From the NCBI GenBank assembly GCA_050486105.1, contig JBJHCR010000021.1, forward strand, positions 1 through 34,877: a stretch of 34,877 nt of DNA. Reading direction: 5' to 3'. Source of the stretch: JAEXNA01 sp050486105. GTDB taxonomy: Bacteria; Vulcanimicrobiota; Xenobia; Xenobiales; JADMJV01. The position numbers and the translations under genes were made by a program. Shown here piece after piece: positions 25,319 to 32,800 of the stretch. The notes under the pieces are model-generated. The model did not search any database and was not told the DNA's origin. It saw nothing but the letters and a program-made list of their open reading frames with translations. Each line of letters starts with the position of its first letter. The stretch's first letter is position 1.

Positions 25319-26748
25319 CCTACGAGCAATGGACCGAGTTCCTTGAGAAACTTGATTTTGCCCTCTTGACCAAGCGGTGGAATATGCTGCCTCTACATTG
25401 GCTTGAGGGAGACCTTCCCGAAGATCTGAATGACCTGGACGCCCAACTCTTCTCGAGTTTGATGGAACTCAGAAGTGATTCGCCCGACGATGAATCCCTC
25501 AGTCAGATTTGCAAGTCGTATCGAAAGAGTCTCGCTCAAGAAGCCATCAACATGGACCCGGATCTTTGTCCCCCTGGCTGTCGAGTGGAGTTGAGATATC
25601 TCGATCCTTGCGATCTGGGTGAAGGAGATTGCCTCGTCACCGTGGGCAGTTGGGACCGTCTTGGTCACGCTATTGCGGAGGCCTCGGGATCCGAGCAGAG
25701 CTTCAACAATCCTAGTGAAAGTCCATTGAGACTTGAACCGGGGAATCTGAATTTTCGCCATATCTTGCTTTTCCCTGAAAGGGGTACCCCATCGCCAAGA
25801 GCCTTCCGGCATTTATGTGAGAAAACCCTTCGTCAGGCTCGAGTTCTGGGAGCACGGCGAATGACAATAACCCATCTCCACCTCCCTCAGCCTGGTCTCC
25901 CAGATCGTTTTGCAGCCGCTGAATTGGTGAGCGCCGTAAGGCAGATGATGAGAGACAACCAGAGTGGAGTGGGCCTGACGGTCAGTCTCCAACCCTATTC
26001 ACGAAGGAATTTTGATGACTACGTGCATTGGTTCAGTTCCCTCAAGCAATTGTATTCTCCAAGCTTGGACGAGGCCACCTACATCCAAGCAGAGAAGCCT
26101 GCTGCCGAGGCTCACGAGCCTTGGAATCCCGGCGAGGCCTTCCGCGCTCTCGCAGAAAGAACGAGCGGCCTAGCCCAAGAAGCGGGCAGCCAGTTGGGCA
26201 AATGGCTCACTACCGCCGCCCCTCAACCACGAAGTAGGACACCGAGGGCCAGCTTCCAGCAACTTCGGGCCCTAAATTTCGTGTACCTCAGGAGGTGGCA
26301 AGATGCCCAAGACTGCCTTCGCTTCGACTCTCCGAGCACTTCAGCCGAGATCACCTCCTACATCAAAGCCATGATCGCGGTTCTCCAGCACGAAGAGGAA
26401 GACTTTCCGGAGCCTGAAGCTGCGGCCAGTCTGAGAAACGGCATCTTAGATCAGAGCGAAAGCTTGGCCCCCGAAGATCATCTAGCCGCCTACCTTCGTC
26501 TGGCCGCCTTTCGTCTCAATCTTCACCTTGAAGGCCCAGAAAGTCTGGTGACCCAGAGAAACGTACTGCTCCAGGAAGCTCAAGCGAGGGCAGATTTCCC
26601 TCTGCTCAATTTTCTCGAAAGCCTTGGGGAGGATGACGCCGGAGAGTGGAAAAACTCCGAAAAGCTCCAATACATCCCGGTGTATCCCAGCCGAACCAAA
26701 GCTGCACCGGATCAATCTAAGCAGCAGCAGGAAGACAGTCATGAGTGA
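25315..26748 (+). CDS. Unknown protein with possible macro/M17-N-like domain
   Basis: 477 residues from the ATG at 25315, overlapping the previous stop by four bases. Residues about 88-248 alternate strands and helices in an order (VELRYLDPCDL, GDCLVTVGSW, LGHAIAEASG, RHILLFPERG, LCEKTLRQARVLGARRMTI, LTVSLQPYS) that resembles macro domains and the N-terminal domain of M17 aminopeptidases. Such domains bind ADP-ribose-like ligands or act structurally. This assignment is by pattern only and weak. The C-terminal half is helical and repeat-like, possibly TPR-related (RALNFVYLRRWQDAQDCL). No signal peptide or membrane helix. It most likely acts with the giant protein and the small membrane protein encoded on either side. 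Confidence 0.72.
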   Translation: MTYEQWTEFLEKLDFALLTKRWNMLPLHWLEGDLPEDLNDLDAQLFSSLMELRSDSPDDESLSQICKSYRKSLAQEAINMDPDLCPPGCRVELRYLDPCDLGEGDCLVTVGSWDRLGHAIAEASGSEQSFNNPSESPLRLEPGNLNFRHILLFPERGTPSPRAFRHLCEKTLRQARVLGARRMTITHLHLPQPGLPDRFAAAELVSAVRQMMRDNQSGVGLTVSLQPYSRRNFDDYVHWFSSLKQLYSPSLDEATYIQAEKPAAEAHEPWNPGEAFRALAERTSGLAQEAGSQLGKWLTTAAPQPRSRTPRASFQQLRALNFVYLRRWQDAQDCLRFDSPSTSAEITSYIKAMIAVLQHEEEDFPEPEAAASLRNGILDQSESLAPEDHLAAYLRLAAFRLNLHLEGPESLVTQRNVLLQEAQARADFPLLNFLESLGEDDAGEWKNSEKLQYIPVYPSRTKAAPDQSKQQQEDSHE

Positions 26749-27226
26749 TTCACCGAGCCTCGAAGAACGTATAGCCCTGTTGGAAGCCGAGAACGTCGGC
26801 CTAAAACGAGTGGGACTCCTGCTCTTAGTATTTATGATCGTGGTTGGGGGGCTTTCGGTCTTTCAGTTTCGCAATTTGAGTTCCACGATGCACACAGAGA
26901 CCTTGCTTCTAGAAAGAGGCAAAGCTCCTCGTGCTGCACTCACGGTCATGCCGACGGACCATCTGGGCCTGGTATTCTACGACCATTTGGGCCTGCTGCC
27001 CACGGAACTCAAGTTTGGTGCGATCCCTTATCTCGATGGATTTGCCATCTATGACCGAAACGGAAACCCTAGGATCCTCATTGGTCTTGATGATAAGGAC
27101 GAGCCTATTCTGGCAGTGGTCAGCGCCGACGGGCAAACTCTGTTCCAGGCTGTTGAGCCCGCCTCAAACTCCCAGCCCGAACAGCCTTCCTCCTCAGAGG
27201 AGACCGAGGCCCCTGCTCAACCTTAA
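26741..27226 (+). CDS. Single-pass membrane protein with short coiled coil
   Basis: 161 residues from the ATG at 26741, with AGGAAG nine bases before it and 8 bases of overlap with the preceding gene. Residues about 5-21 (SLEERIALLEAENVGLKR) look like a short coiled coil in the cytoplasm. About 22-43 is a membrane helix. The outer domain has repeated 'yD-G-R-L-G' type strands (LVFYDHLGLLP, FAIYDRNGNPRILIGLDD), recalling small beta-repeat domains found in other bacterial surface proteins. The end is a Pro/Ser/Glu-rich tail. No family assigned. By position it could anchor the two preceding soluble proteins at the membrane. The 3' end lies within the plausible start region of xseA. Confidence 0.7.
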   Translation: MSDSPSLEERIALLEAENVGLKRVGLLLLVFMIVVGGLSVFQFRNLSSTMHTETLLLERGKAPRAALTVMPTDHLGLVFYDHLGLLPTELKFGAIPYLDGFAIYDRNGNPRILIGLDDKDEPILAVVSADGQTLFQAVEPASNSQPEQPSSSEETEAPAQP

Positions 27227-28559
27227 ATCCGAACCTCTCTCCGTCTCTCAGGTCTTGCAGTTGCTGCAGACTTCTCTCGAACGAGCCTTCCCGACACTCA
27301 TGGTAGAGGGGGAGGTGATCGACCCTTTTCTCAGTAGGAATGGGCACTTCTACTTTCGGCTCCGCGACCGGGATGGGGAGCTCAAGGCTGTGATGTGGGG
27401 CTCCGACGTTCGGCGCTCCGCCCAACTTCCGGAGACCGGAGAGCGAATCACTGTCAGAGGGAGTCTCACTCTTTATCCCAAACGTGGAGACCTCCAACTG
27501 AAGGTTTCTGCTTTCTTTCGAACAGGGCTAGGGGAGAAACTTGAGCAGCTCAATCGCTTGAAAGAGAAGCTCCGAAGAGAGGGCGTCTTCGATCGGCCCA
27601 AGCGCACCTTCCCCCGCCTACCCAAGATGGTTGGGCTGGTAACGTCGGTAGAATCTGCGGTCCTGCACGACATCCACCAAAGCCTACGGCAAAGAAACCC
27701 CTCCGTCCGATTGATTCTCAGCCCGAGTGCCGTCAGCGGGGTCTATGCTGCTCAGGACTTGGTGATAGCCTTGGAGCGCCTGAAGAACCGAGCCGAGGTG
27801 GTGATCATCGCTCGGGGAGGAGGGTCTTTCGAGGAACTCCTCCCATTTTCGGACGAAGCCTTGATTAGAGCGGTCGCCGAGTTTCCGGTGCCGGTGATCT
27901 CGGCCATCGGGCACGGCACCGATGAAACCCTTCTAGATCTAGCTGCCGACCTGTCGGTTCCCACCCCGACGGCTGCGGCCGTAGCCGTCACGGCCGACCG
28001 CGGGGAGATGCTCAACGAAGTCCATCAGCTCAGGAGCCGACTTCGAGACCACTTGCGGCGGCTTCACCACACCGAAGCCGTTCGTCTCGCCTCCCTGCAA
28101 AGACTGCTGCAAAACTTCGCCCCCACAAGCCTTCTGAGGTTGCATCAGCAGACCAACCTCAGACTTAAGAGGAACTTGGTCGCCGGCGCGAAGTCCTTCA
28201 CCTCGCTGTCCAGAGACGAACTCCGAAATTGGCAGCATCGTTTGTTGAACCTTCCTTGGCCGGTGCGGCTAGCAGCGCGACGGCAAGAACAAGATTCGCT
28301 GCTCAGCGCTCTTCAAAGAGCCTACACTCGAGAGCTCAAGCAGCACCGACAGACCTTGAGCAGCCTGAAGACGCGCTGTCTGGACCTCGGTCCCAATGCC
28401 GTCTTGGAGCGAGGCTTTGCCTTGCTTATCAAGGACGGGCAGCCCGTGGACACAGTGCACGGGAGGAGGCCTGGAGAAGAGCTTGAAGTGCGGCTGAGCG
28501 ACGGGGTGATCGCCGTGGAGATCCGAGCCGTACACCCCAACCCCAGGAAAAATCCATGA
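27213..28559 (+). CDS. xseA: Exodeoxyribonuclease VII large subunit
   Basis: Catalytic subunit of exonuclease VII, which degrades single-stranded DNA into oligonucleotides. About 448 residues. An OB-fold domain (LSVSQVLQLLQ through about 100) is followed by the nuclease domain with GLVTSVESAVLHDI, the RGGGSFEELLPF motif and PVISAIGHGTDETLLDLAADL, then a long helical region that binds XseB. No ATG, GTG or TTG lies at the expected N-terminus. The family alignment begins near LKSEPLSVSQV. A CTG at 27213, ten bases after AGAGGAG, fits best; a TTG at 27153 would add 20 residues. The 3' end overlaps xseB by four bases. Identity is secure; the start is not. Confidence 0.9.
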   Translation: MLNLKSEPLSVSQVLQLLQTSLERAFPTLMVEGEVIDPFLSRNGHFYFRLRDRDGELKAVMWGSDVRRSAQLPETGERITVRGSLTLYPKRGDLQLKVSAFFRTGLGEKLEQLNRLKEKLRREGVFDRPKRTFPRLPKMVGLVTSVESAVLHDIHQSLRQRNPSVRLILSPSAVSGVYAAQDLVIALERLKNRAEVVIIARGGGSFEELLPFSDEALIRAVAEFPVPVISAIGHGTDETLLDLAADLSVPTPTAAAVAVTADRGEMLNEVHQLRSRLRDHLRRLHHTEAVRLASLQRLLQNFAPTSLLRLHQQTNLRLKRNLVAGAKSFTSLSRDELRNWQHRLLNLPWPVRLAARRQEQDSLLSALQRAYTRELKQHRQTLSSLKTRCLDLGPNAVLERGFALLIKDGQPVDTVHGRRPGEELEVRLSDGVIAVEIRAVHPNPRKNP

Positions 28560-28867
28560 CTGAACCCAACCTTTCAGCCGAATCGACCTATGAGGAGAAC
28601 CTCGATCGCCTTAAGAGTGTGGTCGAGCGCCTCGAAAGAGGCTCCTTGAGCCTGGGTGAATCCCTAAAGCTCTTCGAAGAAGGTCTGCGATTGTCCGAAA
28701 CCTGTGATTCACAGCTCGAGGAAGTCGAGGCCAGAGTTAGAGTCTTGCTCGAGGAACCCCGAGCTTTGAACCCTCGCAAGGACATCGAGTTGGAAGCCAT
28801 CGAAGTCCCCAAGTCTGGGGGCATAGACAAAATCGAAGAAGATGCAGAAGGAATGACAGCATGCTAG
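28556..28867 (+). CDS. xseB: Exodeoxyribonuclease VII small subunit
   Basis: Small helical subunit needed for exonuclease VII assembly; several copies bind the helical arms of XseA. 103 residues, with the family core YEENLDRLKSVVERLERGSLSLGESLKLFEEG-type helical hairpin in residues 12-45, then LRLSETCDSQLEEVEARV. The C-terminal 30 residues are an acidic extension beyond the usual length (about 75-80). Start overlaps xseA (ATGA), end overlaps ispA by 7 bases, so the three genes are coupled. Confidence 0.95.
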   Translation: MTEPNLSAESTYEENLDRLKSVVERLERGSLSLGESLKLFEEGLRLSETCDSQLEEVEARVRVLLEEPRALNPRKDIELEAIEVPKSGGIDKIEEDAEGMTAC

Positions 28868-29739
28868 ACCTGAAAGCCGAGAATGTGCAAAGCTTCTCAC
28901 TTAAGGATTGGTGGAAAGAGCGAACCCGATGGGTGGAAGAAGAGCTCGACCGCTGTTTCCCCGAAACCGAATCCTATCTTGGAGACATCGGGGAAGCGAT
29001 GCGCTATTGTCTTTTTTCCGGTGGCAAGCGCTTTCGCCCCATCCTAGCTTTCGGAGCTGCTGAGGCTCTTGGGAAACCTGGGAAGTTGGCGCTCCCGGTG
29101 GCCTGTGCCTATGAAATGATCCACTGCTTTAGCTTGGCTCATGACGACCTCCCTTGCATGGACGACGATGACGAGCGACGGGGGAAGCCCACCGCTCATA
29201 AGGTGTATGGTGAAGCCGGAGCTCTCCTAGCGGGGGACGCTCTGTCCATCTGGGCCTTCCATCGCCTGGTCGATCTGCCCGCAGGCGTGCCGGCGGAGGT
29301 AGGCCTGCATCTGGTCCGGGATTTAGCCGAAGCCAGTGGACATCGTGGCATGGTGGGCGGGCAGGTTCTCGACATGGCGGCCCGAGACTGCCACACCGAT
29401 CAAGCCGCTCTTGAACGGGTCCATCGAGCCAAAACCGGAGCCTTGATCTGTGGAGCCGTTCGAGGAGGAGCCATGCTGGCTGGAGCCAATGCCGAGCAAC
29501 TCAAGAGCTTGACCACCTACGGTGAGCTGGTTGGGCTGGTCTTCCAAATGACCGACGACATCCTAGACGCCGGAGAAGACCCGGACGAAGTCTCCTTTCC
29601 TGCCTTGCTGGGCTTAGAAGAGACCAAGCGACTGGTGAACGAAGCCACCGAACAAGCCCTAAACGAATTGGAAAGCTTTGGCAGCGACGCCGAACCCTTG
29701 AGAGCCCTTGCCAGATTCCTAGAGGACCGAGAGGGTTAG
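28861..29739 (+). CDS. ispA: Polyprenyl diphosphate synthase, farnesyl-diphosphate-synthase-like
   Basis: Condenses isopentenyl diphosphate onto allylic diphosphates to make C15 (or C20) isoprenoids. 292 residues. First Asp-rich motif is DDLPCMD (95-101) with the two-residue insertion typical of bacterial type II farnesyl synthases; an aromatic Phe90, five residues before it, is consistent with a short chain. GGKRFRP (54-60), GGQVLDM and the second Asp-rich motif DDILD (232-236) are intact. It sits directly after xseB as in Escherichia coli, with 7 bases of overlap. Product length (C15 or C20) cannot be settled from the sequence. Confidence 0.94.
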   Translation: MLDLKAENVQSFSLKDWWKERTRWVEEELDRCFPETESYLGDIGEAMRYCLFSGGKRFRPILAFGAAEALGKPGKLALPVACAYEMIHCFSLAHDDLPCMDDDDERRGKPTAHKVYGEAGALLAGDALSIWAFHRLVDLPAGVPAEVGLHLVRDLAEASGHRGMVGGQVLDMAARDCHTDQAALERVHRAKTGALICGAVRGGAMLAGANAEQLKSLTTYGELVGLVFQMTDDILDAGEDPDEVSFPALLGLEETKRLVNEATEQALNELESFGSDAEPLRALARFLEDREG

Positions 29740-29803
29740 AGTTCTGGCCCTAGACCCTCGAGAGCAGCTGGCTCAAACCCTGTATGAGGAGCTCGAGGGT
29801 CCT

Positions 29804-31285
29804 TTGTTTTGGTGCGGAGCAGGTTTTCTCCGAGGGGTCCCCCCGGACCTCATGGAGGCTATGGGAACGGACCTCAGTAGTACCTCTGTCAAGCTTCTTG
29901 CCGACTATGAAAGCGTGGCCCAGCAGGGTCGCCTAGACCCGGTGGTGGTCGTGGTGGCTTCACCGTGCTGGCCAGAGCAGCTGGAGGCCTTGAGGGTTCT
30001 GGAGGCTCAGAATCGTTTGCGCCTTCTGGTTCTCTTGGACCGCAGGAAAGCCCCCATTTGGAATCTCTTCGGCAAGAAAACCTCGGCGACGGCAGAGTAT
30101 CTCAACGACCTAGGGTTTCATCTTCTAGGAAGCCTTGTCTGGGATGGGGATCCCAAGTCCGCCTCCAGATTGAGCAGTTTGCTCAAGCATGACAGTCCTC
30201 GAATGGGCCTACGGACGGTCGAGGCAGGTCCCGAATTCATTGAGATCATCTGTCCTGAAGAAGAATCCGAAAGCACCCCTCCTGAGATCGACCACTTCAA
30301 GACCTTGGACTCAAATTCTGGCAGGTCCAAAAAGACTCCGGTCGAGACCACCTCAGGCCAGACCGTATTTCAGTCGTTTTTTGCCAAGTTTAGCTCTCAG
30401 GTTTCCCGTCAATCTAGCCTAACTTTCAGCTTAGAAGACGGCCGCAACAGCGAAGACCACCTTCGCCGCCTAGCCTGCTTTAGGAACCTGGATCTGCCCC
30501 AGGAACATCCCGAGCGCTACCTCTTCATCGAGTCACGAGCTCTCCCGTATTTGTACTCCAGCCTGAGAGAGTGGTGCTTGGACTGGCAGTCGGGCCAATC
30601 TGCCACCCGGCCCCTGCTCATCGTTCACGGCTCCGGCTTACCAGCAGGCCCACGCCGAGATTTTGGTGGTATCACCGATGCCAACCTCCTCCTAAGTATC
30701 CCCGGATTGTCTCTAGCTGGGCCCTCGGACGAGGAGGAGGCAGACCTGCTGCTGCAGGAACTCAAGGACCGTGAGAACTCTGGGGCTTTGCTCTTCACCA
30801 ACGCCCCGGCCGTGGGCCTGAGAACGAAATCGGACATAGCCCCAGGCCGAGGCCGGAGGCTCCGAGAGGGCACCGATGTCAGCCTGCTGGCCTGGGGATC
30901 CACGGTGTACCCCTGCCTTCTGGCTGCCGAATCCCTGAGGACCTTAGGTTTGTCGGTGGCCGTCTACGATCTCAGATACCGAAGGCCGGTGGACCGTGAA
31001 CTGGTGACCGAAGCCATGCGCTTCCCCTTGTGCGTCTCCGTCGAAGAACAGGCAGCCACCTCCAGCTTCTCCGGCTCCCTCTGGCCCCAGCAAAGAGACG
31101 GCCCCAAATGCCGCACCCTGGCCCTGACTTGTCCTGATGAAATCGACTTCGAGGAAGTTGGAAACAGGGAAGGCATAGGCTTTGAACTCTTCAATCTTCA
31201 CGCCGAAGGCATCTCAAGAACAATCACCAGCAGCCTAGGACTCTTTCCAGGTCTGTCTTTCACTGCCGAAGAAAGCCCAAAGTAG
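29804..31285 (+). CDS. DXS-like degenerate protein, probable pseudoenzyme
   Basis: 493 residues, aligning along almost the whole length with 1-deoxyxylulose-5-phosphate synthase (normally about 620-640). Matching blocks: GTDLSSTS (21-28; DXS GTGHSSTS), LGFHLLGSL (103-111), SIPGLSLAGPSDEEE (298-312), GRGRRLREGTDVSLLAWGS, VYDLRYRRPVDRELV and VSVEEQAA. The thiamine-diphosphate/Mg GDG is ASP here (52-54), the N-D-N loop is L-D-R-R (78-81), the catalytic I-A-E-Q-H is I-E-S-R-A (242-246), and the T-H-Q-G His region is R-R-D-F-G-G (284-289). So catalysis looks impossible, yet the frame is intact. The frame is open up to 29723; TTG at 29804 follows GAGGG. It occupies the usual dxs slot after ispA. 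Confidence 0.8.
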   Translation: MFWCGAGFLRGVPPDLMEAMGTDLSSTSVKLLADYESVAQQGRLDPVVVVVASPCWPEQLEALRVLEAQNRLRLLVLLDRRKAPIWNLFGKKTSATAEYLNDLGFHLLGSLVWDGDPKSASRLSSLLKHDSPRMGLRTVEAGPEFIEIICPEEESESTPPEIDHFKTLDSNSGRSKKTPVETTSGQTVFQSFFAKFSSQVSRQSSLTFSLEDGRNSEDHLRRLACFRNLDLPQEHPERYLFIESRALPYLYSSLREWCLDWQSGQSATRPLLIVHGSGLPAGPRRDFGGITDANLLLSIPGLSLAGPSDEEEADLLLQELKDRENSGALLFTNAPAVGLRTKSDIAPGRGRRLREGTDVSLLAWGSTVYPCLLAAESLRTLGLSVAVYDLRYRRPVDRELVTEAMRFPLCVSVEEQAATSSFSGSLWPQQRDGPKCRTLALTCPDEIDFEEVGNREGIGFELFNLHAEGISRTITSSLGLFPGLSFTAEESPK

Positions 31286-31368
31286 ATGAGAGCACCGAGG
31301 TCTGCGCCTAAGACAACTAGACATGGGCCATAGGAAAAGACCTTCGGGGTCACAGGCTCGGGGGAAAC

Positions 31369-31803
31369 TTGGGGGTCGGTGGCTGGGAGACCCAGGGGCT
31401 CTTGAACCCTGAACTCCCCGTAGAGGGGCGAAGCCGCAAAGAAACCAACTTCGATCTGGTGGAGTTGCGCTTAATCAAGAGCGTGGTGGTAGGCCAAGGC
31501 GTCACCATTCCCTCCCTTCAGGAAAAGCTGGAGGGCCTGCAGACCCCCTACTACTATGATCCCGACGACGCCTTTTGGGATTCCCGAGACAAGGCTTGGA
31601 AATCTCGTTCGGAGCTGGTTCTCGAGCAGTTTTCGGCGGTCCGGGACGAGCTTCAAGCCAACACCGCAAAGGCCCTGGAAAGTCTTTTGCCGGGGGAGCC
31701 CGAAAAGATCTCCAAGGCCTTGCTGGACCTGGTGAGAGAACCCCTAGGCGGCAAGGCTCTTCTCAAGAAACGAGGCCGGGGACGGCCTCGGACGTCGGGT
31801 TAG
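31369..31803 (+). CDS. Small basic-tailed protein of unknown function, AT-hook-like C-terminus
   Basis: 144 residues from a TTG at 31369 that follows GGGGG at four bases; a later start cannot be excluded. The body (about 27-125) contains DLVELRLIKSVVVG, an acidic aromatic patch (YYYDPDDAFWD) and helical AVRDELQANTAKAL. It ends with KKRGRGRPRTS, whose GRP core flanked by basic residues matches AT-hook DNA-binding motifs. That same stretch lies under a hairpin (31771-31790) that may serve as terminator for the convergent vapBC transcript, so base-pairing constraint may explain part of it. Family not recognised. It lies 83 bases downstream of the DXS-like gene. Confidence 0.55.
   Translation: MGVGGWETQGLLNPELPVEGRSRKETNFDLVELRLIKSVVVGQGVTIPSLQEKLEGLQTPYYYDPDDAFWDSRDKAWKSRSELVLEQFSAVRDELQANTAKALESLLPGEPEKISKALLDLVREPLGGKALLKKRGRGRPRTSG
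31771..31790 (-). terminator. Hairpin, possible intrinsic terminator of vapBC
   Basis: Perfect 8-base inverted repeat CGAGGCCG / CGGCCTCG around a 4-base loop. On the minus strand it is followed by TTTCTT, and it lies 54 bases past the VapC stop codon, so it is well placed to end the vapBC transcript. It is inside the 3' end of the convergent gene at 31369, where it encodes the GRGRPR segment. The T-rich tract is short, so efficiency is uncertain. Confidence 0.5.
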
Positions 31804-31843
31804 GGATGGCGAACCTCTAGGATGACCCCTTGGGTTTCTTCCT

Positions 31844-32278
31844 TTAGCCCACCAGCGGGTTTCGAGAATCCAAATTAGGAAAACGGCCAAAATCTCGGTC
31901 CGCAGTCCAAAGTTGAGTGACCCCGTTCTGCAGACACACCGCGACCACTCTCGCGTCGTGCACTTTGGGTCCCGCGATCATGCCCGAAGCTAAGTTCTCT
32001 TTGAGAGTGTTCCAGTGGTCTGCCGTTTCGGTCAGCACCATCAGATTCGGTGCCTCTAGCCAAGCTTCAATCTGCTCCATAGCTTGTTCCAAGGTGGAAG
32101 GTGGGTCGTAAATTCTGGGATGGGTCACGATGGCCAGAAACTCGTGAAGACAAGCCCAAGGTATACCCCAACGCGAGGGCTTCTGGCACAGTTCTGATAG
32201 GCAATCGAAAGCCCGCAGATGAAACGGCGAGTCCTCACGATGGGCGTATACCAAGAGATTGGTATCGACGGCGATCAC
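31844..32278 (-). CDS. vapC: PIN-domain toxin ribonuclease VapC
   Basis: Type II toxin; VapC proteins are Mg-dependent RNases that usually cut initiator tRNA or rRNA when freed from VapB. 144 residues with a complete PIN domain: first Asp in MIAVDTNLLVYA (Asp5), Glu in CLHEFLAIV, the next Asp in VHDARVVAV and the last acidic cluster in WTADRDFGRF. WGIPWACLHEF is typical of one VapC subgroup. The start codon overlaps the vapB stop by four bases (ATGA), giving the expected antitoxin-first order and coupling. Confidence 0.92.
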   Translation of the reverse strand: MIAVDTNLLVYAHREDSPFHLRAFDCLSELCQKPSRWGIPWACLHEFLAIVTHPRIYDPPSTLEQAMEQIEAWLEAPNLMVLTETADHWNTLKENLASGMIAGPKVHDARVVAVCLQNGVTQLWTADRDFGRFPNLDSRNPLVG

Positions 32279-32523
32279 GAACCACGATCCTGATAGGAAG
32301 CGTCGCGGATGGCCTTCCAGCCTCCCTGGGCAAACGGCTCTCGAAGGCCTTGGCCCGAGACGCTCGCCTTTCTCAGGCGAAACTTTTTTTTCGCCTGAGC
32401 CCGCAGCTCCAGGACGCGCTGAAGCCCCTCCTGAATGAGCGCCTTGACCGAGGTTTTCTCCTCCGCAGCGACCCGCTTGGCTTCGGCCAACAGGGCCTCA
32501 GGAATCTCAACGGTTGTCTTCAT
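32275..32523 (-). CDS. vapB: VapB-type antitoxin, ribbon-helix-helix
   Basis: 82 residues. The N-terminus (MKTTVEIPEALLAEAKRVA) is a ribbon-helix-helix DNA-binding domain of the kind in DUF2191-type VapB antitoxins; it should dimerise and bind the operator. The C-terminal half (about 35-82) is basic then flexible and would wrap around VapC. An inverted repeat at 32522-32537 covers the start codon and could be its operator. No ribosome binding site is visible before the ATG, so translation may be leaderless or weak. Confidence 0.85.
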   Translation of the reverse strand: MKTTVEIPEALLAEAKRVAAEEKTSVKALIQEGLQRVLELRAQAKKKFRLRKASVSGQGLREPFAQGGWKAIRDASYQDRGS

Positions 32524-32537
32524 ACATCTATATGTAT
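32522..32537 (-). promoter_or_regulatory. Inverted repeat at the vapB start, candidate VapB operator
   Basis: ATACAT-N4-ATGTAT, two perfect 6-base arms separated by four bases, with the downstream arm entering the vapB ATG. Type II antitoxin repressors bind short palindromes at the operon promoter, so autoregulation at this site is plausible. Its AT-rich centre could also form part of a -10 element. No -35 box is obvious. Confidence 0.4.
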
Positions 32538-32614
32538 CACGATAGACGGGAAGCTGTAAATGTTGCTTGGGGTAAGCTTTCAGAGCGCTGGGAGCAGTTT
32601 GGGAGGAGTACCCC

Positions 32615-32800
32615 TCATTCCAAGACCTGCCGTTCTATATCCAGAGCCGCCAAGATGCCCTCTTCCACCTCGGAGAGAGTCTCGGCTCTGAGACTTCCAA
32701 TATGGTTTGTGAGTTTCGACCGGTCGAGAGTGGTGATCTGGTGACAGAGCGCAAAGCTCTCTTCAGGAAGTCCGCAGCTGTCTTTGTCTAAAGACACCAC
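32615..32800 (-). pseudogene. mazF remnant (C-terminal part of an MazF/PemK toxin)
   Basis: Open frame of 61 codons matching only the C-terminal half of MazF-type endoribonucleases: DKDSCGLPEESFALCHQITTLDRSKL then IGSL and VEEGILAALDIE, which correspond to the conserved GLP-S-A-L-C-H-Q-I-x-TLD and IG-L blocks. Intact MazF is about 110 residues; the N-terminal half with the catalytic Arg is missing. The frame begins exactly where the C-terminal end of the broken lipoprotein gene overlaps it. This suggests a deletion fused the two. No antitoxin partner remains upstream. Almost certainly inactive. Confidence 0.75.

Noticed and set aside
25315..26748. Active M17 leucyl aminopeptidase
   Set aside because: Only the N-terminal fold is suggested; the catalytic metal-binding peptidase domain is absent.
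31330..31360. GACC-TTCGG-GGTC hairpin as terminator of the DXS-like gene
   Set aside because: The stem is four bases and there is no T-tract on the plus strand; too weak to call.
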